Below are positions 12,665-23,769 of a stretch of 64,000 nt of DNA, one piece after another. Origin of the DNA: Krasilnikovozyma curviuscula. Lineage: Eukaryota > Basidiomycota > Tremellomycetes > Cystofilobasidiales > Mrakiaceae. Each line of letters opens with the position of its first letter. The first letter of the stretch is position 1. Under the pieces are notes generated by a model that ran no database searches, was not told where the DNA came from, and worked only from the letters and a program-made list of their open reading frames with translations. Where the stretch lies: assembly GCA_014825775.1 (NCBI GenBank), contig MVAQ01000076.1, forward strand, positions 1 to 64,000, read 5' to 3'. A program made the position numbers and the translations under genes.

Positions 12665-15298
12665 TTACATCAGACCAGCTTGACCACCAACTTCCCACCT
12701 GAGGTTCTCTTCCAGTCTTTGAGCTTCATTAACTCTCCATTCCGCAATGCCACCCTCCGTAGCAGCGTAAACCCAACCACCGCACGGAGAGAAGCACGCT
12801 CCGGTCGTGCCTTTGCCCATCCTCCTACCCTCAATGATCTCGCCATTCAGCCCACTGTATCCCACACCTGTTCCACCCCATGGACCCTGTGCTGAAGCCC
12901 CTCCGGCTGCTCCGGGCGGTGACGTCGGTGGGGACGAAGACAGGTCCATACCTGATCCCAGCGGAATTTCGACGACTTCATGCCTTTCGAAGTTGATTGT
13001 ATCCACAATGTGTAGGTGCGGGGTATCGGACGTGAAGATTAGAAGGTCTGTTGGGAGTTGGGATGTGGGTGGAGTGAATTTGAGCACGCGAGCGGGTGAG
13101 AGTCGGTGCGTCGCTGAAGGTGGGCTGAAGTTGGGAGTCGCATTTGAAGCTGACGAGGCCGATGGAAGAGTGTAGAGCGTCGAAAGAGGCTTCGAGCTGC
13201 GAACATCCCATACTGTGACGATGCCATCTAAGAAAAAAATCGATGTCAGCTTTACCAACCCAGAGTTAAAAAAAAAAAGTCAGCATGTACCTTGACTGGC
13301 AACCCCAAACTTCCTCCCACATCGACTCCAGGCCGTACTGAACCCAGCATCAGTACTTTCACCTCTGTACACACCAATGGGATTCTGAATGCCTGACGAC
13401 CTGATGTCAAACAAAAAGACATCAGGAGTGTCGCCGACTGTCAAAATTGTACGATTGGACGGGGATAGAGAGGCTGATGGATGATTCAGAAAAAAGGGCG
13501 TCAGGAAACAGCTAGCTCAAGAAACAAGAACAGAGAGAAAGCATACTGTGGTTGCTAGGAGTGTTTAAGCTGATCTCAACCAAGTCCCTCATGTATAGCT
13601 CATCCTTCTGCTTCTCAGTTCGCGTCTCTGCTGCAATATTTCCCAGCCCTGACAGACCTGCAACAGGTCTCGTCCTCATGATGCCACCTCTTCGCGGAAG
13701 GCCTTCGGCTGGGACCCAGCCGTTCTGCGCGCTGATGGCAGCAACCAAACCTTCATCCCCGCCGTCGTCCGGAACGATGTCTCTTCGGTCAGGGTTCCAT
13801 CGGCTAGAGCGACTGATGCTGAGAGGGGGGATGATAGATGGGTACGTTCGGAGTGGCCTATTGCTGCTGTTGTTGTTGCTGCTGGTTGCTGGTAGTGCGA
13901 TGGAAGATGAGGACGAGGAGGCTGCCGGTACTTGAAGTAGATTGGAGCGTGACAAAGATCTTTGTGGAACAAAACTCAAAGAATTATTCGATCTGGCTCT
14001 GTCATGGAGATGAATGGGGCCAGTGTTGTAGTAAGGGGTAGTTCTTCCCGTCAGCGACTGGAGCCGTTCTTCTTCATCCACCTCAAGTGCTTCAGCGGCG
14101 ACATCTGAACCATAACCATCGTCTGTCAGGCAGCTATCTTCTTCGTCTATTTCATCGCCCGATGAGGAAGAAGCAGCGGACGACGTAGGCGAACGGTAGA
14201 AAACCTCGCCTTCAACGCCAAATATCTTGACGCTTTTGTCGTTGTTCGAGATCAAAACTTTCAAAGGATTTCTGACTGATGATCTATAGCTCGATTCAAA
14301 TGGTGACGAGGGCGAGAAGGACGGGTCTGGTGTGATTGGAGAACCTAGCTGTCGCGTGAGCAGAATCGAGTTGTTGATGGTTGCTGCGAAGCAACAAAGC
14401 AATAATGTAAACTTCCAACTGAAAAATTATCAATGAGTTAACCTGGAATAAACTCACCAGGCCAATCGAGCTTCGTGACTAGCGTCTGGCGCGGCTGGTG
14501 CCTCGACTTCTTGACTCCACTGCCTCTTTTCCTCTTCGCCTCGTTGCTGTCTGACGTACCAATGTTAGAAGACGAAGGACCAGCATCACCAATTCCACTA
14601 TTACAGTAGCTTTCGCTCTCCTCCTCCTTCGTAGCTCTGATTGATGTCCTCCTCCTCGAGCGCTCCTGAGGGATCGAAGAAAGGTATAGCTCCGCTCCGC
14701 TACCACCTGCCGCTATATGCGTTGGAGTTGAGACTATCACGTTCGGTATGAAGCTGAGTTGCTCAGAAAATGGCTTCAATTGGTTCGTCATGGGCGTCTA
14801 CAAGGTGGGGACAGAAATGGAAGGGCTATCGTTCAGTCACATGCCTCCGTCAGACGATTTGGAAGTAAAATGAAACCGACCTTGCCAAACTTTCCTTTCA
14901 TTATCCTCTTCCTTGATACATAATATATTTCTCCTCGTTTGTTAGGGCAAGTAATGAGATCTCTCAGTTGACTGGGCGTCCAAGAAGCAAGGAGAATCCG
15001 GGGGTGAGGTCATTTCAATGCAAACGAAACGTTGAGCTCTTGCCTGGGGCTTGAGAGTACGATTCAAGTGACAATTGCTACTCACATATGACATATAGAT
15101 ACTTCACACTCCATTTTACCTGTAGGAACTGGGTTGACGAGCATCGACCGATTCTTGGTGCTCGAGGAGCCCGCACCACACTGGGTGTCACCCCCTGGTA
15201 GCAGGTGTTCTCTGTCGAAAGGAAGAACACAGAAAAACAATCAGCTTGAAGCTACATTTCAGGTCTGTGTAAGGGCTGAAACCTGCTTACATTGCCAT
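12665..15298 (-). CDS. DUF2415 WD40-like beta-propeller protein
   Basis: A fungal protein of unknown biochemical role with WD40-like blades and the DUF2415 signature. The start is built from very small pieces: an 8-nt first exon (15298-15291, ATGGCAAT), then 15211-15086 and 14971-14881, all phase-consistent. They yield MAIEHLLPGG, NRSMLVNPVPTG and QLRDLITCPNKRGEIYYV, which match the conserved N terminus as I know it. Later blades include LVTKLDWPGEF, VLISNNDKSVKIF, WSRCGRKFGVASQDGIVTVW and ACFSPCGGWVYAATEGGIAE. A long disordered insert rich in Ser/Asn/Asp (about 13700-14200) sits between blades. It is divergent from CDC37 with only about 120 bp between the two starts. Family confidence is good; function is not known. 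Confidence 0.82.
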
Positions 15299-15421
15299 TA
15301 GTTTGAATTTCTCAACTGTGAGCGTCAGGAGGCAGAGGAAGCGCAGGCTCAGTTAGACTTGGTCTATCACCGTAGGAACCCCTGATTTCAAGTGTGCACC
15401 TCTCAGATATCCTCAGACAGA

Positions 15422-17363
15422 ATGCCAAACCTGAATTATTCCAAGTGGGACAATCTCGAAGTAAGCATAGCGATGCTGTTACCCTTTCTGTCTCATCCAA
15501 GCTCACGACTTCTTGATCTGTGGGATTTCTCCAACAGCTTTCGGATGACTCTGATATCGAAACGCATCCAAATGTCGACAAAAGGAGTATGATAAGGTAT
15601 GTGGGGTCAAAAGATCTGAACCAGCAGTGCTGGTAGAGCAACATGGGGTGGATGCTGCTGGAACTTTCTCTTTTTGCGCGTCCTTGACGAGGGCATGCAG
15701 TGAACGATGCAGACAGATTGTCTGACTAGCGTTTCTTCTACTTTCATGAAATCCCTCAGATGGAAGCAACAAGACATCCACCAAAAGCGTATCGAACGTC
15801 AGCAACGAATCCAAAAGTACAAGACCGAAATCGCGCTCAATGCCACTCTGAAACCAAGAATCACCACAGTATTGAACGCCCTCCAGCAATCACCACCAGT
15901 CCAAGCATTGATTACATACTCGGCGTTGGTTCATCAGCTGAGAACGTCACCATCGCCTGACAAGCCCGATACTGGAGCACCCAATCAGCCCACTTACGAT
16001 GTCATGCTCCTTCATCTGCTCGAACAGGTCTGGAACGAGGCAAAGGACAAGATGGGTGGAGCAGAGGATGTCATGACTCCTGGTAAAGGCAACGAAGCTG
16101 AGATTGCGAAGAACTTGGAGGAGCGGCTAAGGTTCCATGACGGGAAATTGGACGAGAGGAGTGTCGAATGTCAACGCGATATTGAAAAAGAAGAGAAGGA
16201 CGCAGCAAAGAAGATCACCAGTGATGGAATTCACGACGGATTCAGTTCAGGTGTAAGTTCTAATCTGACATCGCTCCCCATTCATGCGATGGCGGCAGTG
16301 TTTTAATGAACAACAACTTCTCATTCCAGTACGTCAACAAACCAACCCCGTCGATCTTGGATGAACCAGCCAAGCCAACAAAGAAATCAACCAAAAAGGA
16401 GACTACCATCGAAGTCCTCAACTCACCTTCATCTTCGGCTGCTCCAGCAGCGTCGACCTCCTCTACAGCCTCCGACACAGAAGACGACTCCGACGCCGAC
16501 GAGACTATCGAGGTATCCCAGCTGTCGCTGAAGTTCTCTGAAGTACCTTATGGAAATTTTGAGAAGGCTTTGAGCTTTATCCAGTCTAATCCGGCGGTGT
16601 TGAGAGAAGCGACGACCGACGAGCTGCTGATGGCGGCATTCGACGCTGAGATGGCTGGCGACAAACCCAAGGCGAAGAGATGTGTGGAGAAGGGTCTTTT
16701 GATACAATACTGCAGGAAGCTGGGTAAAGACGGTGTTGCTCTGTTCTTTCAAAGGTACGACGCAGCTTCCCGTCACTTCCCGTTGCTGCGTGATCTGATA
16801 CCCATTCTCTTTTTGTATCTAGAATGAATCAAGGCGGTGTCAAAGGCAAAGAGGCTCTCAAGGTGTTCACGACTGACATCGATCAGACGTATAACCGAAT
16901 GGCCACTCGAGTTGTCGAGATGGCGTCCGAACGAGCCTCGAGAGAAGAACAAGGCGGTGAGGAACAGATCCAACTGGTCGCCTCCGATGACACCGAAATA
17001 TCCTTTAACATCCCCGAAGGTCCACCTCCTGACGAAATCAAGCTCGAAGGTGAAGGTACAGAGGAGATGGATCCTGAGCAGGTCAAGTTGTACTTGCAGA
17101 AGAGGTGGGATATTTTTGAGAGCTTCCCCAAGAACTTGAAGAAGGCTCTGCAGAAGGAGAGCTTGGAGGAGGTCAACAAGGTTCTCGGGAAGATGGCGCT
17201 GGATCAGGCAGAGGAAGTCGTATGTGATTTTTTTCGCCCTTTCGTGAACTGATGAGAGACTCAAGCATACTGGCTTTCATTTCAGGTTGGGCTCATGAAT
17301 GATGCTGGTATCCTGTCATTCCAGGATGATGGAGCCATCAGAGATGAGACCGGGAAGCAATAG
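15422..17363 (+). CDS. CDC37: Hsp90 co-chaperone Cdc37
   Basis: Delivers client protein kinases to Hsp90 in the cytosol. Six exons (15422-15460, 15538-15596, 15760-16252, 16330-16754, 16823-17219, 17286-17363) sum to 1491 nt, giving 496 residues. The N terminus NYSKWDNLELSDDSDIETHP followed by NVDKRSMIRWKQQDIH is the kinase-binding signature, including the conserved CK2-type serine in the DDSD context. The middle holds the Hsp90-binding part (FSEVPYGNFEKALSFIQSNP, ALFFQRMNQGG) and the C-terminal domain is intact (KRWDIFESFP, GLMNDAGIL). An acidic Ser-rich linker is expected for fungi. Nothing looks damaged. Confidence 0.97.
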
Positions 17364-17619
17364 AAGCAGATTTGTCTTCAGAGAAGTGTCAAAACTCCTG
17401 ATCTTTAGAGTTTCATGCAAGGTTGATTTCCTCGGCTAATTTCCTGGAACGCCGCAAGAAAGTTTCCTTTCTTCTTCTCAAAAGAGATAGAGTAACAAGG
17501 TCTTTCAACTAATGACTACAACGACAATTTTGCCCGCGAAGGACGTAATGACCAAGCCAAATCTATAGACACTTCAAATATCAACTTGTACAACTTTTTC
17601 CAAACAAAAATTTTGCCTT

Positions 17620-19514
17620 TTATTCGTCTCCCATCAACAAAGGGTGAACCGTGGCAGCGTCGTTTTCTTTCATCTCATCTTCCCAACTCTTCTTTACCCC
17701 CGCCGCGAAAGTACGATCAGTCAAGAAGGTGACAGACGTACAAGCCAGTCCAACGGCACTCTTTAGGGAAGCCATATGGGCTTCGTCTGTTCTAGCAGCT
17801 TTGTGGAACAGCGCTGTGTGGTTTCCACCTCCTTTCACGGTAGGGATGGCGTAGTTGGCTCCCAAACATGGCACTTCGTACGTAACGTTCTTAGAAGAAG
17901 AGAAATTAGCAGAGATTCTTTTGTCCGCCAGAATTAGCCTGGACTCACTCCAAAATCTGTTGAGAACGCACCACCGCCTGCTCCACCACCGCTGCTGTCC
18001 ACGATCACAATTTCTTGTCCAAACAGCTTCCCCATAACCTTCTGATATTCAACTGCCAGCACAGCATTGTTTCTCTGGTCCATATGGGCGGGAGCAGCCT
18101 TGAGCGAGATCTGACAGCCCGTAGCGAGGGCGGCGCCGTTGAAGCAACCATCGATTTTCGTGCGGAGGGTAACGAGACTTGACGCCGCTGGAGAGCGTAT
18201 AAAGTATTTGAGGGAGGATTTTTCAGGGATGATGTTTGGTGCCAAGCCGCCGTTAGTGACGACACCGTGGATTCTGGAACGTAAAAGTGAAATTAGAATA
18301 AACGACATTCTGCGGGAAAATCAGTTCGCACCTGTCGGTCGTTGGTGTCTGCTGACGCAAAGCAGAAATGGAGGAATAAGCTATCATGGATGCATCAAGA
18401 GAGTTGATTCCATTCCAGGGAGCACTCGCTAAAGAGCAGTAAGATGGATCAGCTGCCGAACGCAGTGATGCAGAAGAAGGGACGTACCTGCATGTGATGT
18501 TTTGCCAGTGTACTCTACGTTGATAGTCTGGATAGCCAGGGACGGTCTTACACTACCCCAGTTGTCAGAAGAATCCTCAGGCCCTGGTCCTGGGTGGGTC
18601 CTGGGAAGTCGTAGTTGCAGCAGTGGCGATGAGCTTGCGAACAACGTAGACAGTGCGAGCAGCGCAACTCACATTACACAACAATCAACATCCTTGAACG
18701 CTCCAGCAGCAATAAGGGGAATCTTTCCACCTCCTCCCTTAGTGGGTCCAGACAAGAAAAAGTCAGTATCAGCCTGGCTGCGGCAACATGGAGTAAAGCA
18801 GCACCCACCTCCTCTGCAAGAGCAATATAATGAAATATAATATCAGCGCTACAGACTGGCAGTGCCCTTCGAAGAGTTATGGCTTACCAGCTGGACATCC
18901 GAGCAAAACGACCTTCCCGGCTATCTTATGCTTCAGCATAGCGGCTCTAAGCGTTAAGAACACGAATAGGGCGCTCGAAGCTATCAAGTTATGACCACAA
19001 GCATGACCAATCTGTGGTAAGCTATCATATTCTGCACATATACCAATGCAGATGGGCTTCGATGCAGGCTCGGTAGTTGCCTTGTTAGAAGAAATGAAGT
19101 TAAAGGGCGATTTCTTTGATATTGATGCTGGAGAGTATTCGAAAGTTGCTTTGAAGGCCGTTGGTAGGATAAAAGAAGGTTTTACGGTTACATCTGATAG
19201 CTTCAGACCAGTGAGGTAGTCAGTCAGGAGCTTGTGGGCGTAGCTGTAAGGCAAGAGTAGGGAATTAGTGTCAACATTTGGAGAAAACGGAATGGTCTTT
19301 TCTACTGAATAACGTACAACTCTTTGTAAGCAAGTTCAGGACTATACAGAGAAGCTCAAGTCAGTTCGAATTAGGCTTCCTCAGCGGAAAAATGGGCTCA
19401 CTGGTCATGAATCTTCCAGCTGATGTCCTTCAGCTCGTCCGACAGCTTTAGTGCCTCATTTTTTATTGTCTCGAACGCTGGGTGGAACTTTTCATATCCT
19501 GGAAGAGGCTCCAT
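17620..19514 (-). CDS. M20-family amidohydrolase, PM20D2-like
   Basis: Zinc-dependent peptidase/amidase of the M20 family, closest in pattern to PM20D2-type enzymes; the exact substrate is unknown. Signatures in order: HDHPELAYKEFYAHKLLTDY, CAEYDSLPQIGHACGHNLIA (metal-binding His and Asp), LLGCPAEEGGGGKIPL (catalytic Glu plus metal-binding Glu), MTHPGPGPED, EYTGKTSHASAPWNGINSLD (lid-domain His), and GANYAIPTVKGGGNHT near the end. The Glu-Glu pair is encoded by a 5-nt exon (18813-18809) between introns of 74 and 71 nt. Another exon is only 24 nt (19341-19318). I chose the ATG at 19514; an in-frame ATG at 19616 would add 34 residues. It lies in tandem just upstream of nothing shared, and converges on CDC37. 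Confidence 0.88.
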
Positions 19515-19649
19515 TTGTCGAGGGGCCCGAACACAATCGTAGAATCGATGGTGGAAGTCAACCGCAAGTAGTAGGATGTAGCCGTTGCAGACCCTTGCAG
19601 TGGCAAATGAGTGCATTCGTCAATTGTCGTTAAATAGGTCAAAGGTTCA

Positions 19650-21430
19650 CTATTCCCATATATCTAGGTCATCAAGATTTGCTGCTCTTCCATTTGAATA
19701 ACCGGGTGTCTCTAGGTTGTTCGGATCGACGAGACAGATGGGCCGTTGGCCAGCGTTGTAGGTGCAAGTGGTTGGAGTGTCTTCAGAACACATTGAGACG
19801 GACTGGAAAAGAAAGATCTGGGATCAGAGATGGCTAGTCGAGATCGCCAGAGGGCTGCGTACTCACGTAGCTGAGAAGTTTAAACTCATCTCTGCAAGCC
19901 TCGAATGGTGCTTCCAGCTCTCCATAAAATAACCTGGTCGAGGAAGATTTCAAAGGCTCAACCTTTATCCATGTCCACATCTCCTCATCGAAGACATTCG
20001 GCGGCGGCTTAGGTTTCTGGGAGCCGTGATCAGCGTCAACGGCAGGAAGTTCTTCAAACGTCCCATATCTCCTACAGACAACCGACACACCGACCCACTT
20101 CTGTTCCATCTCCAACTCTCTATGAATTCTAAGCTTGATGTTTGTGCCGTCTACTTCAGGCAATTGGACGACATCGCCAATAGCACATCGCCTCCCTTCG
20201 CGCATTGACCACCTTCCTGGTCCATATGGCCCATCGACAGTCTGACATATAGGCAAGATCCCGTGCCACCAGCATTCCTTCTCGCCATCATTTCCCCAGC
20301 GGCCTTGATAGTTCACCCACGAGAGCGAACCGAGTTGCCGGATGGGAGACGAGCCGGAGGAGATGGGCTTCGACCAGAAGAAGATGGGCTCGAGGGAGTG
20401 TTGGGTGTCCCATCGGGGTCCACCTTCAGCAATCTCATCTGTTAGAATGTAGAGACCAAGAGCTGAGGCGTAAGGCTGAAGAAACGCCGGTGGATGAGCA
20501 ATGGTGTACAAATATACTCAGATCCAATTACTTACATGTTTTCCGCTGTCAGGCCACAAACCATGAGAACCCTCGGCAGCAAACACGGCTGGTCTTCCTG
20601 TCTCCCCATCTCTCTTCACGTCCTTCCATAGCACCGTCCCAGCGTTCAAGTCGCCTTGATGCGCCAAGAAGTCTATACTCTGCGGCATACCGGCAACGAA
20701 CCGAATTGACAGCGCCTCCCAGTCGGATACATGGTTTCCGACCCAACCCAATGGCCCAACTAGTTTTCCAAGGTTGTAAGGGTAGTATGTCCAGTAGAAA
20801 ATATCCACCACGTCGTCTTCTTTGTCGACGATGAACGCCCAGACCGCTGGGCCTGCACCGTCCTCAGCGGGCGGGTTACCGAAAAGAACTTCAGAGGATC
20901 CTTTGGAGACATCAAGTGTCGGTTGGCCGTTATGAGGGCCGGAAATGTGTAAGTGGGTGTCTGCGCCGTCAGACGCCAGGCTGTCGAGGTTATTGGCGCT
21001 GAGGGGGATCGGTTGAGATGCGACGGGTTGGGATGAGGAGTTAAACACCTAGAAATCGTACGATCAGTTACCTTTTCACATTGGAAAAAGCAGAGACCAA
21101 CTCACTTTGAAGGAAGGGAGCGCTGCGGTCGGCGACGATGGAAAGTAAGTTTCACCTTTGCTGTTTCAATTTCGAAACAACGTCTCGAGCTAGATCAGCA
21201 GGTTAGACCTAGGATTAAAAGAGGCAAGTTCAGGCTCACCTCAGATATATCACAGGAGCGTACTGCTTGGCGAGCTCGAATAGCTCTGACCTTATGTCAT
21301 GTACAGTGGCAGCATCATCGTCGCCAAAGGGTGGAGAGAAGGATTCCTGTCCTGCTTGGTGGATTGGATGAGATAATGAGAGACCAATCGAGGTAGAACT
21401 GATCAACAGCAGCCTCGTTAGAAAATTCAT
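19650..21430 (-). CDS. Secreted Vps62-domain protein
   Basis: Belongs to the Vps62/DUF946 family, named after a yeast vacuolar sorting protein; the molecular role is unclear. The N terminus MNFLTRLLLISSTSIGLSLS is a signal peptide, with cleavage expected just after. Conserved pieces include LFELAKQYAPVIYLRSKGET, VDIFYWTYYPYN, GNHVSDWEALSIRF, VFAAEGSHGLWPDSGKH and RWGNDGEKECWW. The typical aromatic-rich core and the WVGNHVSDWE motif are intact. The last exon is Cys-containing and ends at 19650 with DDLDIWE. It is secreted or vacuolar by inference from the signal peptide. The start is 110 bp from the divergent gene at 21541, so the two may share a promoter. Confidence 0.88.
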
Positions 21431-21540
21431 CAATATTGGGGGGAGGGGCTTGACTGTTCGAGTCGACTTCCCTCCGAGACTACGCTCTCGTTTGGCACAA
21501 AGCGTCCAACAAGCAAAACAGTAATTCCATTCCAACGAAA

Positions 21541-22288
21541 ATGACCGATACAAAGAACCTCACAGCTCCTTCTACTGTGATGACACCCCATGAAGCATCT
21601 GTTGGAGGAGGGGCCTCAACAGCAATGGGAGCAGTGGCTGCTGCTCCACAGGATCCAACGCAGAATACAGCATTACTTCCTGGTGAATCTCCCCCTCCAT
21701 GTCAGTCAAGTTTCTTTCTTTCTCTCTCTCTCTCTCTCTCGTATGATGAAGTAGAAGATCAGGTGTAGATTGGGTGCTAATTCCGTTTATCAATTTCGAC
21801 GTCTTCCAGATACTCCCTCACCAATACTTCAAGGGATGCCCGTCACTGTATTCGCTCATCGACCAACACCACCAGAGGAACAAGCACTGCATCCGGGTGT
21901 ACGAGCGAGAGGTGATTGCATCTTTTTTAAGATGCTTTGGTTTGAGCTAATGTAATCTTATCTACAACGGCTTTACAGGACGGTTCTTTAAAGCTCTGCT
22001 CATAACAATATGCATCTGGCTCTTCCTTGGGTAAGTTCAGTTTATGTTGAGAGCCTTCGCTCGTTGTCCAGTCTCGCCCTAGTACCCCCAACACAGAGAA
22101 AAGGGTGGTGGTCCTTTCTTGCAACATGTTCGCTAATGATACGTCTCTACTGCTTCTCGCTCTCGTACAGACTGTTGTTTGGTGGTGGAGAGATCGATAC
22201 TCATCGAAACCTACCGTCCAGGCGTCATGGTCGAAATGGTGACTCCCATCGGGTTTCTAAACATCCCCACCAGTACTTTGGTTATTGA
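21541..22288 (+). CDS. Small one-span membrane protein, unknown
   Basis: Not recognised. Four exons (21541-21700, 21810-21911, 21979-22030, 22171-22288) sum to 432 nt, giving 143 residues. It starts with a disordered Ala/Gly/Pro/Thr region with two proline-rich patches (ESPPPYTPSPI and HRPTPPEEQ). One hydrophobic segment follows (FFKALLITICIWLFLGLLFG, about residues 89-108), then a basic, His/Arg-rich tail. The PPPY sequence is a PPxY motif that could bind a WW-domain ubiquitin ligase of the Rsp5 type. The first intron contains a 20-nt CT microsatellite. The last exon is the least certain, as the tail looks unusual. Confidence 0.6.
21721..21740 (+). repeat. (TC)10 microsatellite in an intron
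   Basis: Ten perfect TC units inside the first intron of the small membrane-protein gene, preceded by a TTTC-rich stretch. It is probably part of an oversized polypyrimidine tract and likely to vary in length between strains. Confidence 0.9.
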
Positions 22289-22896
22289 ACCGCTGAGGTC
22301 TGCATTGATTTAGGGTTTTGGACACTTGTAATGGTTGTATCTCGTTAAATAGTACCTTGGGTCATGATTGGCTTAGTAACAATATAGGCAACATCCAATA
22401 GAATGAGAGAGATGAAGTGCTGAGCCTGGTCATGCCGAAGTCCAGTCGGCGTTGAAAGTCGATTCAAACTCACCCCCCTGACTTCGAACTTTCAATAATC
22501 AACAAAAACAATACATTATCGGTTGATAAACCAAATGGCGAGAGAGGAAGTCTCGCTCCATTGAAATGCTGTGTTCCTTGCTGCTGAGAGTACGCACCGT
22601 GCTCATCTCTTTTTTCAAACACGACGGGGATTTCGTTCCTTCTACCGATAAACCCCTGACCCCTTGGTTTCCGATTTGCTGTGCGATATCTCGTGTGGCT
22701 TAAGCGCAGGTAAGATATCCCCTCGAAAGTTCTGGACCATCACACAATCAGTTCCCGTCACAAAGGGGGGCTACGCCACCTTCGCAAAGTCTGAAGAGGT
22801 ATAAATAGAGATGAATCTACTGGGCAGTGCTTCTGATCTCAACCACATCTCTCCCCTCCCAAACCAACCTACCTCTTCTACTTTATATCAATCACA
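22289..22896 (+). promoter_or_regulatory. Promoter region of the CipC-like gene
   Basis: 608 bp between two plus-strand genes. A good TATA box (TATAAATAG) starts at 22800, about 97 bp before the ATG. Four CCCCT/AGGGG stress-response-type pentamers lie at 22653, 22660, 22719 and 22765. The combination of a strong TATA box and repeated CCCCT is known from stress-induced fungal genes (Msn2/4-type sites in yeast). Whether the same factors act here is inference. Confidence 0.6.
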
Positions 22897-23769
22897 ATGG
22901 GGTTAGTACCGTATCATTCTGCCTATCGATCCTATTCACTTCACATACTAACATCGGTCTCTATTCCCCATCTCACCCTACTTTTCGTCCCATCTCCTCC
23001 TAATATGTGGTCACTACTTGGCTTCTCGAATATATTCACTGCTCACTCAATCTCCCACCTCATTTCTCTCAAACCAAACGTACGCTCGCCTCCCTCATTC
23101 ATTCTTCTCCGCTTTTCCTCCACGTGCCTCCTTCCCTTTGTACACCCCAACTTCCACAGATTCTTCGGTGAAGAGCACAGAGAAACCGTCTACAACGGTG
23201 AGCCACACGAGGGTTCTTGGTCTCACGAGCTCATCGGTGGTGCTGCTGGTGAGTGCCGTCGTCATTTTTGACTTTTTTTCGTCTTGTTCGGGCGACGCGT
23301 GACGTGTACGAAATGAGATCTCTGATGCTGACTCTGTTCTGAATTCTTGCTGTTGAATCAACACAGCCTTCGAAGTGAGTCTCTATTCTGCGCCCTCAAT
23401 TTCGATTTGTTGGAAGACGTGGTCGTTGTCGCAATGTGACTTGAGCACAAGAGTTGACACTCTTTCCCTTGTCTTATTTAACAGGCTGCCAGACTTTACG
23501 AGCAGAAGGAAGCTAGAGATGGCAAGCCTCAATCACACGCCTTGGCTAAGGAGCTCATCGCTGGTATTGCTGGCGCTGAGATCGACAAGGTATGCCTGCC
23601 ATCAACTATCGATCATCTCCTTGATGCCTCAATTAGCTCCCACTCTTACGGCCCTTATTTCATCCTTGCTTTCATTCAGCTCTTCGAGACCAAGGGATTG
23701 AACTTCCTCGACAAGGAAAAGGCCAAGAGACACGCTCAAGAAGAGGCCATGAACAACCTCAACTACTAA
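22897..23769 (+). CDS. CipC-like stress protein (DUF3759)
   Basis: Homologue of Aspergillus CipC, a small soluble protein induced by antibiotics, stress and hyphal growth; its molecular function is unknown. Five exons (22897-22901, 23160-23248, 23367-23374, 23485-23589, 23680-23769) sum to 297 nt, giving 98 residues. The first coding exon is 5 nt (ATGGG) and the third only 8 nt (CCTTCGAA). Joined, they read MGFFGEEHRE, SWSHELIGGAAAFEAARLYE and FLDKEKAKRHAQEEA, which cover the conserved core of the family. The promoter has a TATA box and stress-type elements, as expected of an inducible, highly expressed gene. The family match is strong; only the tiny first exon could be placed differently. 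Confidence 0.88.
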
